A stretch of DNA of 64,000 bases from Persicaria tinctoria (Eukaryota; Streptophyta; Magnoliopsida; Caryophyllales; Polygonaceae): NCBI GenBank assembly GCA_037127255.1, contig JBANSL010000008.1:9803396-9867395 (forward strand), read 5' to 3'. Positions 55,631 to 64,000 of the stretch are shown here, piece by piece. The position numbers were made by a program, and so were the translations under genes. The notes beneath the pieces were generated by a model. That model was not told the DNA's origin. It ran no database searches and saw only the letters and a program-made list of their open reading frames with translations. The first letter of the stretch is position 1. Each line of letters starts with the position of its first letter.

Positions 55631-57583
55631 TTAGTCAAAGTGTGAACACAATTTTTTTTTTTTAATAGAAGTATACCTAATGGGCCGAAAAACTTGAGAC
55701 CATATGAATTTGAGGCCTTGAGCAAGTGCGTTTGTTTTATTGTAGTATATATTTCGAGATTAAAATGAGGTACTAAAAGAAATTCAATAGTGTAGACGGT
55801 TATAAGAGTACTAACGAAAACACTGTAATTGGACCTATGGATTAATTGGCTTAACGTAAAAGGTGGGATGAGTGCTCTTTTGCAAATATCTTGCTTTCAA
55901 AGGGTGATTTATTGGAATTTTTAATTTAAGGAATGATTTTATGCAACATGATGTATTTAAGCATTGGCGGACCATGAGGGCTTTAGTCTGGAAGAAAATC
56001 ATAGACTTTTCTTTTTGGATTTTTTGGTAAGTTTTACTAATTTTAAGGACAAAAGAGTGTAAAAAGAGTAAAAAATCACAAAGAAATTTTTAACTTAATT
56101 GGTAAAGAGAATAGTTATGAATTCAAGGATTTCAAGCCCTTTAGCTTTACTTTTTTCATAATTTTTTTCTACTAAAAATGGATAAATATTTTCCATATAT
56201 ACATGTCTTTCGAAAGTTGTTAGCTTCCTTAGCCATCCTATAAAAATTATTGGGTCCGCTCACTGTATTTATTATTTAAGAGACGATTTTCTGGAATATG
56301 GCATTAAAAAAAGAAAATTGTGTAGACATGTGGTATGCAATAGGTAGGCCGGCCCAATATGAAGTATGGGCTTCTATCGCGGAGCTCGAATTTAACATCA
56401 TTTTTTTTTGGGGGAAATGTATTTAACATCATTTGTAGTTTGAATCTCCATGTATACTATAAATTTATAATACTTCAAATTTAGTCCTCGGTCCATAAAA
56501 AAAAATCATAATTTTGAGTCGGCTGTAGGCTGGGACAACATTTTACAAACAATGAGTTATGAGGTGACATTTATAATTAGTTGTTTTTAATACCACTGTA
56601 CGTGTTTAATTTGCTACAAACCAAATGTTAAACTCCTTCGGTCAATAAGAGGGATGGTACATATATTTGTTTGCTACATATATTGGGTTAGAACTTAGAA
56701 GTAATGCTTGTACTGAGGTATTTTAATAACATTTTTTTTTGGACTTCTTTCCCATTGATGGTAAGATGTATTTGAAGAGGTGTTCATAAAGAAGAGTGCT
56801 TGAATGAGTTATTGAGAAATTGGATAGGAGTTTCATATGTGCACACCATCAACACTCCTACCGGTCTGATCTGTGTGACACATGTGTGGTGTGGTGCTTT
56901 TTGCGTAGATATTTTATTTATATTAAGTTTTGGTAAGCTTCGAAAGAAGTTCCTATAACTCCTCCAAAGTTTATCATTTGATTTGTAATGGCTCCGAGAT
57001 TGTTTGGCTTCGGATAAGCATCGGAAAAAGTTTGCTATAACTCGTCCGAAGTTTATCATCTAGCTTGTAACCGAAGGAGTTTAACATTTAGTTTGTAACC
57101 GCTTTGAGATTCTCTCCTTATTTTTCCGTTGGTGGAGAACGTTTTCCATCTTCTGCTTCTCTCCGCTCTTACAAAGAAAAATGTTTTGAATTCCAATCAT
57201 TGGTTCGATTCCTTTGTCGACGAGTGCATGCTAATAGCTAGAGACATTGTATAACTTTGGGGAGCAACACTTGTAGTCGACCTACACTTCTAAGGTGGTG
57301 ATCCTTTTTGTATCACACCACAACTTTGACAAGGGTTTTCAAATCGAGTTTTTCACCTGTGTTTTCCACAAAAAATTGAGACCTACATTCCTTATCGCTC
57401 CAACATATTGTGTTGTCCTAGTCAATCTTCTATGTGTCCAACGCCTTGATGGATACTATATAATTCTTCTTCTCTTTTTATTAATTTGGAAGTAGCTTGT
57501 ACACAAAGATCTTCTCTTCGATCATGTTATTACCTTATACAACTTAAATTATAACTAGAAAGGTAGAGGTGGAGTTGTAAGGA
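55631..57583. other. AT-rich intergenic region, no gene seen
   Basis: No coding or RNA gene recognised. An imperfect tandem repeat of about 80 bp lies at 56935-57085 (CCTATAACTCCTCC-AAAGTTTATCAT and related copies). Confidence 0.6.
56935..57085. repeat. Imperfect tandem repeat, ~80-bp unit
   Basis: Two and a partial third copy of a unit containing AAGTTTATCAT, TTTGTAA and GAGATT, diverged by substitutions and a small deletion. Confidence 0.65.
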
Positions 57584-58357
57584 TCAAGGAGCACTAGGGC
57601 AGATAGAGCTAGAGGTAGTCTTGACCCCACAGATCCTCAACACGATCCCCACCCTTTGTGAGATGTCACTCAAAATGCCCAACACTTTTGGTGGAACGAT
57701 ACTACAAAGCTGAGCTACTGCCTCGGAAGAGCTCAACTGCTTCAACGCCTTACAACAAGCGGGATTTGGAAAGGGTACTCCTGCACTACTCAAGCATAGC
57801 AACACATTTAAGCCTAGAGTTGGAGGTGCTGACTTGGTAGTGCTTGTAGGTGGCGATGATGATGCTACTGGCGGAGGAGGAGGGCTTGGATTCGACATTT
57901 GAGAAGAGGGAGGCGAAGGAGTCTGAGAAGGTGGACTCTGGGTCTGAGAAGAGGGTGGAGTCGGAGTCTGAGAGGATGGAGTCGACGTTTGAGAAGAGGG
58001 AGGCGAGGGAGTTTGAGAAGGTGGACTCTGGGTCTGAGAAGAGGGTGGAGTCGGAGTCTGAGAGGATGGAGTCGACGTTTGGGAGGAGGGAGGAGTCGGA
58101 GTTTGAGAAGAGGGAGGATTTGGTGATTGAGGCGACGGATTGGATGTTTGAGACTCGGGAGGAGTCGGTGACTGAGAGGAGGGCGGTTGTTGGGGAGAAG
58201 GCGACGATGGTTGAGAAGTGGTTGAGTTACTCGACGAGGGTAAGGTAGACGGGGACGGGGACGGGGATGGGGAAGAAGAAGATTGAGAGGTTACTAACAT
58301 ACTAAAATATGATGATAAGAGGAGAAATGCTATTGGGATGGAGTGTATGTATGCCAT
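57584..58357 (-). CDS. Secreted proline/serine-rich protein with LTP-like cysteine domain
   Basis: 257 aa from the only ATG in the frame (58357). Residues 1-25 are a signal peptide (MAYIHSIPIAFLLLSSYFSM). Residues 26-180 are a Pro/Ser/Thr/Gln-rich, cell-wall-type region containing two identical-looking 30-residue repeats (91-120, 121-150). The C-terminal 75 residues are hydrophobic with six cysteines (C188, C201, C202, C218, C243, C253) including a CC pair. This resembles the protease-inhibitor/seed-storage/LTP fold of hybrid proline-rich proteins, but with two fewer cysteines than the usual eight. A single exon with a TATA box at 58417-58424 places the transcription start just upstream. It probably acts in the apoplast or cell wall; the exact role is unknown. 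Confidence 0.82.
   Translation of the reverse strand: MAYIHSIPIAFLLLSSYFSMLVTSQSSSSPSPSPSPSTLPSSSNSTTSQPSSPSPQQPPSSQSPTPPESQTSNPSPQSPNPPSSQTPTPPSSQTSTPSSQTPTPPSSQTQSPPSQTPSPPSSQTSTPSSQTPTPPSSQTQSPPSQTPSPPSSQMSNPSPPPPPVASSSPPTSTTKSAPPTLGLNVLLCLSSAGVPFPNPACCKALKQLSSSEAVAQLCSIVPPKVLGILSDISQRVGIVLRICGVKTTSSSICPSAP
57901..58080. repeat. 2 x 90-bp coding tandem repeat
   Basis: Units 57901-57990 and 57991-58080 differ by only a few bases and encode the duplicated SSQTSTPSSQ...QTPSPP blocks. Confidence 0.92.
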
Positions 58358-58416
58358 GTTATTAGTTAGGTTGCTTGGCTTGTGGAATGAATGTGCAAGC
58401 AAGCAAGGGTGAAGGG

Positions 58417-58424
58417 TATTTATA
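58417..58424 (-). promoter_or_regulatory. TATA box of the proline-rich secreted protein gene
   Basis: TATAAATA on the minus strand, 60 bases upstream of the ATG at 58357, leaving a leader of about 30 bases. Confidence 0.75.
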
Positions 58425-59011
58425 TGTGGAATTAGCTAACCAATAACCATGGGAGGTGACATTATAATTTGAGATAATTTGGTACAAAATTTAATTATTT
58501 ATCTTTGAGAAAATTTGCGCATTCGGCGCAAATTTTTGACCATATTTAGAGAGTGTCTCCCAAGTGTGATAAATTGGGATTTTGTCTACCTAAAATTTTT
58601 TGGACAAAATTACCTTCTTATCTATACCTAATCTATCATTCCCTCGCTCTTTCAGCACCAAAATAAAAAAAATCCCAAATCCTCCCCGTCTTTCGACCTT
58701 GCTTCAAATCCTCCCGGCCAGTTGATGAAGACAACGACGATGAAGATGAAGGGGACGGTGAGGAAGGCCAGGGCTATCGATCTCCGGCTTTGAGATTCCG
58801 ATCTCGTTCCCTGGATCCACTATCGATCTCGGATCTCGCCTCGCCTCTGAATCGACCTCTCGCAGCCATCGATCTCGCTCGCCTCGCCTTTGAATCGGCG
58901 TCGCATCTGAATTCGCCTTTTCCGGCGTCAATGGAGGTTTGCGTTTGAATCGCCTCTGAATCGGCATCTGAATCGCCTCTGAATCGGCCTTTTCAGCAGC
59001 CTTCGCCAAAT

Positions 59012-59321
59012 TTGCGTCAATGGAGGTTCTCCTCTACCATTTCGTCGTCGTCGTCAATTTCAACAGAACGAGAAGCATGGGCGGAGGTTCTCCTCTACCA
59101 TTTCGTCGTCGTCGTCGCTTCCGGGAAGCTTCACCTCTCCAGAGGCAGTGATCCGGATCAGGGCTTCCGCTCTGCAATTGGTGACCCTGGGATGAAGAAC
59201 CCTAATGTCCGAGTCGCTGTCGATGCTTGGAACTTCTGTAATGAAGTCGGTGTTGAAGCCCCTAATATGTCCAGTCCCAGGCTCGCTGATTGCGTTGATC
59301 TTCACTGCCCTCTCATTTCAG
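59012..59321 (+). pseudogene. Exon-like fragment of an unrecognised gene
   Basis: The frame gives LLYHFVVVVASGKLHLSRGS, then DPGMKNPNVRVAVDAWNF, CNEVGVEAPNMSSPRLADC and VDLHC, ending at a good donor (TTTCAG|GTATT). The Cys/Trp content and even composition look like real protein. The upstream part contains a duplicated block (GGTTCTCCTCTACCATTTCG at 59024 and 59087) that wrecks an N-terminal frame. I do not recognise the family and see no following exon; it could be a captured or decayed gene piece. Confidence 0.3.
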
Positions 59322-59923
59322 GTATTACTCACTCCACCCCTCAATCTCTGCTTCCGATAATCTGATTGTGCTTTTGTTAATTTCTTCATGGAAACAAAGA
59401 GATGAAATCAATTTCAGATAAGTGAATTTAGTTTTCTGAGGTCCTGTTTTAGGGAAATTGGTAGCTTCAGCTTCATCCAGGATCCGTAGTTTTGCTTTTG
59501 CTGACTAGTTCTACAACTGTTGCATAGAAAATGGCGATTTCGAATTATAGCTATAAGTTTGCTTCCGTTCAATATCCAAGTTATTGCCTGATCTGTCTGA
59601 TGTAGTAAGTCGATCTACTTGATTTGTCTTCATGTCAACTCTCTCTCCTTCCGTTCAATATCCAAGTTATTTCTTGATTCAGTTTTCTGAAGTTTGGATT
59701 TGCTTTCGAATTATGCATCTTGGTTTCAGCAGATTAGAGTAGAAATTGGTTTCAGCAGATTAGAGTAGAACAAGATGATGGTGAGTTATGCAAATATGTA
59801 GACATTGATTCTATGGTGCAAATTTTTTTGGATTTTACTTACTTCCTATTGAGTTGTGGATATCATTCCAAGTGAAGAAAGATACGAGAAAATAAAGACA
59901 TCTGTCTTGGAATGTTCAGTTTT

Positions 59924-60043
59924 TGTGGCAATAGAAATCAGTGAAAATCCTTATATTTGGCTTGATTTAGATTGTGGCAATAGAAATCAGTGAAAATCCT
60001 TATATTTGGCTTGATTTAGATTGTGGCAATAGAAATCAGTGGA
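59924..60043. repeat. 49-bp tandem repeat
   Basis: Two full units and a partial third beginning TGTGGCAATAGAAATCAGTG. Confidence 0.93.
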
Positions 60044-60539
60044 TTTTACTTACTTCCTATTGAGTTGTGGATCCCTAGTTTTTGTGGCAATAGAAATTTG
60101 GATCACAATTCACATGCCTATGTGTATAATCATGATTAGGGACCACCCAATTAAAAACTCCAAAGTGGGCATTGACAGATCGAGCTAAATTGGTTAATCA
60201 TATGTTCAGTTAATACACTTAACCACACGTTTTGATAAATTGGAAAATCTTCTTCTTTACTAATCCTGCACATGCCTTTCTTGCAATTTGCACGAAATTC
60301 TATTGTTTATTCATTGCATCCACTTATTGTATGACTAATAAGTATTATATTTAACATCATTATATCAGAAAATATTTTCTGAACTTATGATTTATTCATA
60401 AACAAAAATTAGTTCTTAGGTTGTCATTAGTTTGTTATCCCTTATATTTTTGTCATTAGTTTGTTATCCCTTCTTATGACTGTGTTTTTAGGTGCCTGTG
60501 TAAATTACCTTTCACCAATGTTCCATTTACATGATTTGA

Positions 60540-61240
60540 GTTCGGATATTGACAATCTCAACAATTGCTGAAATGCGAACGGTAGGTTCAACAATTTCTA
60601 AAATGTGGAACTACTGAAATGGAAATACAAATTGTTTTAAGCATTTTTATTGGTAATGAAAAGTGAATTTGTGGTTAGTTTGCTATGTGATTGAGTTTGC
60701 TTTGTTAGAGTTTGGATATTGCCAATTTCAGCAAATTTTTTTGTGGGATCTGAAATGCTAAAATTAATTTTTATTAGAATTTGCTGAAATTGTTGTTGTT
60801 GAACTTGCTTTAAATCTCCTTTAAAAGCCTCTTGGCTCAATGGTAGAGCAACGTGCTTAGCTCAATGGTAGAGCAATGTGCTTATGCACAAATACGTGGG
60901 TTCGAATCCCGCATAGGCTAAATTTTATATCTCGTAACACGGTTTCAACAACAATTTCAGCATCAGCAGCGTTGCTGAAATATCGGGGTTTCAGCATCAA
61001 CAACAGTGCTGAAATCGGGGTTTCAGCAACTCTGGAAACGCGAAAAAAAAAATTGCTGAAACAGAGGGTGGCACATGAGTTTCAGCAATTCTGGAAACGC
61101 AAAAAAAAAACTGCTGAAACAGAGGTTTCAACAATTCCGTTTCAGCAACTCTAGAAACGCGGAAAAAAAATAAATAAATAAATTTCGCGGAAATTTTTTT
61201 TTGCTGAAAACAAAAATTTCAACAACTTTATTTTAGGGGT
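60540..61240. repeat. Field of alternating TTTCAGCA / TGCTGAAA motifs
   Basis: The 8-mer and its complement occur repeatedly in both orientations, densest at 60945-61210. They often form short hairpins such as TTTCAGCA...TGCTGAAA, and GGAAACGCGAAAAAAA-type blocks recur three times. No protein or known RNA explains it. Confidence 0.7.
60826..60919 (+). tRNA. tRNA-like pseudogene with duplicated D-arm
   Basis: The acceptor halves AGCCTCT and ATAGGCT pair at six of seven positions. The T-arm GTGGG-TTCGAAT-CCCGC is complete. The D-arm GGCTCAATGGTAGAGCA occurs twice as a 25-base tandem repeat (about 60831-60855 and 60856-60880). The remaining anticodon region (TGTGCTTATGCACA) makes a five-pair stem with only a 4-base loop, so no valid anticodon loop forms. 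Probably a tRNA pseudogene or tRNA-derived repeat, not a working tRNA. Confidence 0.5.
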
Positions 61241-61357
61241 GGACATTTTGCTAATATGGAGAGGGTGGGGGACAATTTTCTAATATAGGCAAAAAATATG
61301 GACTATATAGTAACTGCCCCTTTATCTTTAATCAAAATTGTAAGTTAGACCTCTATT

Positions 61358-61525
61358 GGTGATTTTTTTTATATAAGGAAAGAATTCGGCTAGCTCAAGT
61401 TGGAAATTAAATATGAAAGACCAATAGCACCATGACGGATGAGATCGCACATACCTTGATAATTGGTTAATTCCACCCCGGACAGAGAATGACAAAGGTG
61501 TGCAACCTTATCGGTCACCACAATT
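61358..61525 (-). pseudogene. LINE RNase H 3'-end fragment
   Basis: The minus strand encodes VTDKVAHLCHSLSG and, near its end, CDLIRHGAIG, matching the ADKVAHL...DLIRKDALG end of the second LINE family. A T run on the plus strand (61361-61368) is the old poly(A) tail. Confidence 0.75.
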
Positions 61526-63120
61526 TATAGAAAATTATTATAAAAAACAATATATCTATATATTTTAATTAATTTATATAAATATAAATCAAAGCTATTT
61601 CATATCCATACTTATAAAAAATATTAATAGATAAATATTTGTTAGATGTTATTTTATTTATATATAAATTATTTTTTTGTTAGAAAGAATTATTTACATT
61701 GAAGTTAATTATTTTATATCTCTAATTTTATACTGTATAATTTTATAATATTGTGTAAATATATTTCAGTGTCACGGACGGGACACTAGTAGCTATAATT
61801 TTACAATATTACGAGACTTGTAGCTGGACTATTACAAGCAACGGCGGATCCTCTTTGAGGGTCAGAAGCCCCAGTCCCCCAATCAAAAATAAAAGTTAAA
61901 ATACATATTCTTCTTCTTGTCAATAATTTCAATTTGATATATCATAAGCTTAAAATCTGACACCTGAGTAAAAAGTTATAAACGTTTCAAGACTGAACCG
62001 ATATAAATTATTTTCCACGTCATTTACCAAATTGATATACTTCTATCGTAATTATCATTTGTTAAACTTCATAACTTAATACAGTACTATAATTAAACCC
62101 GAAAACTTCAAATTAGTATGTTATAATAAAATATTTGAAAATCGTGAAATAAAGTATGTACGATTTTTTTTATTCTAGTCAAACATTCATAAAATTGATA
62201 ATTTTTTCGGGAAAAAAAATTAGGGTTCAATTTTCTACCCCCAGCTAATCGTTTTGGGATCCGCCATCTATTGCAATACCTTTAGCTGGACTAGAATCAC
62301 AGCCCACTAAATTTGAGGACGTTGATGCTATAATGTACTTACATACCTAATCTGAAATTACTTTACCCAAACCTTAACTTACATACCTAAACCATCTGCC
62401 AATGCAAAAATGACTAGTCTAGACAATTAGTTGCAGGATTTAGACAGTTCGAACTCTGTAAAACCTATATATGAAACATGTCATATGCATTAGCTGATAA
62501 CAGAGTTTGGTTGATCCGTCAACAAATGTAAATTCAGAACTAGCCCATGTCCCATCCTGTGTACGAAAATATTTAATATAATATTCTAAAATCAAAGAAA
62601 TTATCAATGAAACCTATTCAAAATATGACAAAAAACGCAATAAAGCAGAGTTATAATACAGACCTTATTTAAATAAAGATCAATAAGTCTATCTAATGAT
62701 ATATAATTAATGATCATGTTTACTATTTATATTGATATATTATTTATCATATAATTAATATTTAGTAGTATATGGGTTTTTTAAGTTACAACTATTAATT
62801 TAAAAAATAAAAAATTGAACCGTAACTTTTTCTATTTACAAATATCCGGCCTTAATCATATAGAGGTTTTAATTATTTTATCATTTTTATTGTTATACAA
62901 TTATTATTTTTATTTGAAAAATATATTAGTTATGAAAATTATTTGAATAAATTGTAGGAAAAATTGTAGCACTAATAAATCTAATACGGAGTACTATCTT
63001 AATTAACTACGACATATATTTTAGTTAGAAATCATCAAAATATTATATAGATTAGTATATAATATTGTTGATCTTTTTTCTTTTCTAGTCTATAGATTGA
63101 TTTATACTTTTATTAAATAA
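61526..63120. other. AT-rich intergenic region, nothing recognisable
   Basis: No gene, RNA gene or structured element seen. Confidence 0.65.
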
Positions 63121-63718
63121 GAGGGCAAATTACAGATAACCACCGGTAAATTAGGCTAGTTTTCACACAACCAACCATAAAATTATAAATTATATGAAAC
63201 CGCCTGTAAATTATTATTTTTTTTCCCAAAAGACCAGCATGTCCATTTGTTTCATTTGTAAAGATGAAAATGCCCCGTATCTTAGCTTTTTAAACATAAT
63301 AATATATGTTTTTTAAATAATAATCTAGGTTTATTTTAGAGCTTATCCACATCTTATTCAACTTTTGAGAAGAGGAGACTAGCAGAAGCCTTTGCAAATA
63401 TTTGCTCTTAATGATGCAAACTTGATGCATATATATTGGTTGGGGCATTTATATATGTTCTACAATGCTTATTTTTCTTGCTTTTTTCATGTTGAGATGT
63501 AAAATTGAATAGTAAAATATATACCACGACTTTCTTTTAAAAACAAATAAGCTTGAATTAGGGGTATTTTAGTCTTTCCTAACAAAAAATAGAGGTGTAA
63601 TAAGAGGGTGGTCTTTTGAAAACAAATCTAATTTACGGATGGTTTATATAATTTATAATTTTATGGGTGGTTTTGTGAAAACTAACTTAATTTATGGATA
63701 GTTATGTGCAATTTACTC
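63121..63718. mobile_element. Non-autonomous inverted-repeat element, ~600 bp
   Basis: The first and last ~95 bp are inverted copies (GAGGGCAAATTAC..., AACCATAAAATTATAAATTAT and their complements). TAAATAA flanks both ends (63114-63120 and 63719-63725). No coding capacity; superfamily uncertain. Similar ACAAAACCACCCGTTAAA words begin a related element at about 63795. Confidence 0.7.
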
Positions 63719-63794
63719 TAAATAAAATATCTATATATTGGTAGATTGTGGTTTATTGTGGTTTTCCGGCATTACAACTATAGTATTATTTTAA

Positions 63795-64000
63795 GGCAAA
63801 ATTACACAAAACCACCCGTTAAATATATGAGTTTTCACATAACCACCCGTTAAAATCAAATTTATAGTAAACCACCCGTTAAATGTATCCCGTCAACAAC
63901 TCACCACCCATATCCCATCTGGCGTTAAGTTTCTGTTTACCAAAGGTAAAAAGACACAAATACCCCGATAATTAAAGAAAGCAAAAGGAGAAGTAGACCA
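63795..64000. mobile_element. Start of a related inverted-repeat element, cut by the window edge
   Basis: AACCACCCGTTAAA occurs three times within 100 bp, in the style of the element at 63121-63718. The other end lies outside the window. Confidence 0.4.

Larger units (their letters stand above)
58430..60825. other. Intergenic region with an exon-like fragment
   Basis: No complete gene. Positions 58700-59321 are GC-richer with an exon-like end (listed separately). The remainder is intron-like AT-rich sequence with a 49-bp tandem repeat at 59924-60043 and, from 60540, many TTTCAGCA motifs. Confidence 0.55.

Noticed and set aside
58358..58402. Upstream start of the proline-rich protein
   Set aside because: The frame extends but has no ATG there, and it lies only 15 bases from the TATA box.
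60826..60919. Functional tRNA gene
   Set aside because: Duplicated D-arm and a 4-base anticodon loop.
60945..61210. CRISPR array or satellite
   Set aside because: The repeats are short, alternate in orientation and have irregular spacing; this is plant DNA.

Overview
The window is nuclear DNA from a flowering plant, most likely a eudicot. The evidence is AT-rich intergenic sequence, GT-AG introns, plant-type ALBA and UPF0496 genes, and a dense mix of plant transposons (L1-type LINEs, a TRIM, MULE, CACTA, Helitron, Stowaway and Tourist MITEs). I cannot name the species.

Only four loci look like host protein genes. Two are tandem paralogues in the same orientation encoding ALBA-domain RGG-rich nucleic-acid-binding proteins (19318-22482 and 31458-35200; eight coding exons each, 259 and 297 aa). 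The third is a two-exon UPF0496/DUF677 membrane protein on the minus strand (36101-37325, 376 aa). The fourth is a minus-strand secreted proline/serine-rich protein with a cysteine-rich LTP-like C-terminus (57584-58357, 257 aa).

The rest is mainly mobile DNA. Positions 1-3745 hold a minus-strand LINE of the zinc-knuckle type whose ORF2 stays open for 937 codons up to the window edge. Positions 5298-6278 hold a non-autonomous element with long terminal inverted repeats and CG-rich palindromes. Positions 6862-11215 hold several broken copies of a second LINE family; a complete 487-bp TRIM with a perfect 5-bp target duplication sits inside one of them. Positions 11216-18900 are AT-rich with a Helitron, Stowaway MITEs and an older TRIM-like remnant.

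Between the two ALBA genes is a clean nest. A roughly 1-kb inverted-repeat element (23112-24149 plus 29683-29697) was interrupted by a 5,524-bp MULE (24150-29673) with a perfect 9-bp target duplication. This MULE carries an apparently intact three-exon FAR1-type transposase gene and also an N-terminal relic of a MuDR-type transposase.

From 39350 to 55630 there are further copies of the second LINE family. Two are 5'-truncated insertions with exact target duplications. One is near full length (about 47634-53540), and where a gag-like ORF1 is expected it has a 363-codon reading frame for a hydrophobic, multi-pass-like protein. MITEs cluster at 41.2-42.3 kb, and a degenerate CACTA element with gene-like segments covers about 42792-46917. 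The right end (58.5-64 kb) holds a duplicated-D-arm tRNA-like sequence inside a field of TTTCAGCA inverted motifs, a LINE tail and another inverted-repeat element. The most unusual items are the non-canonical LINE ORF1, the intact FAR1-type MULE, the CG-rich palindrome element and the TTTCAGCA field.
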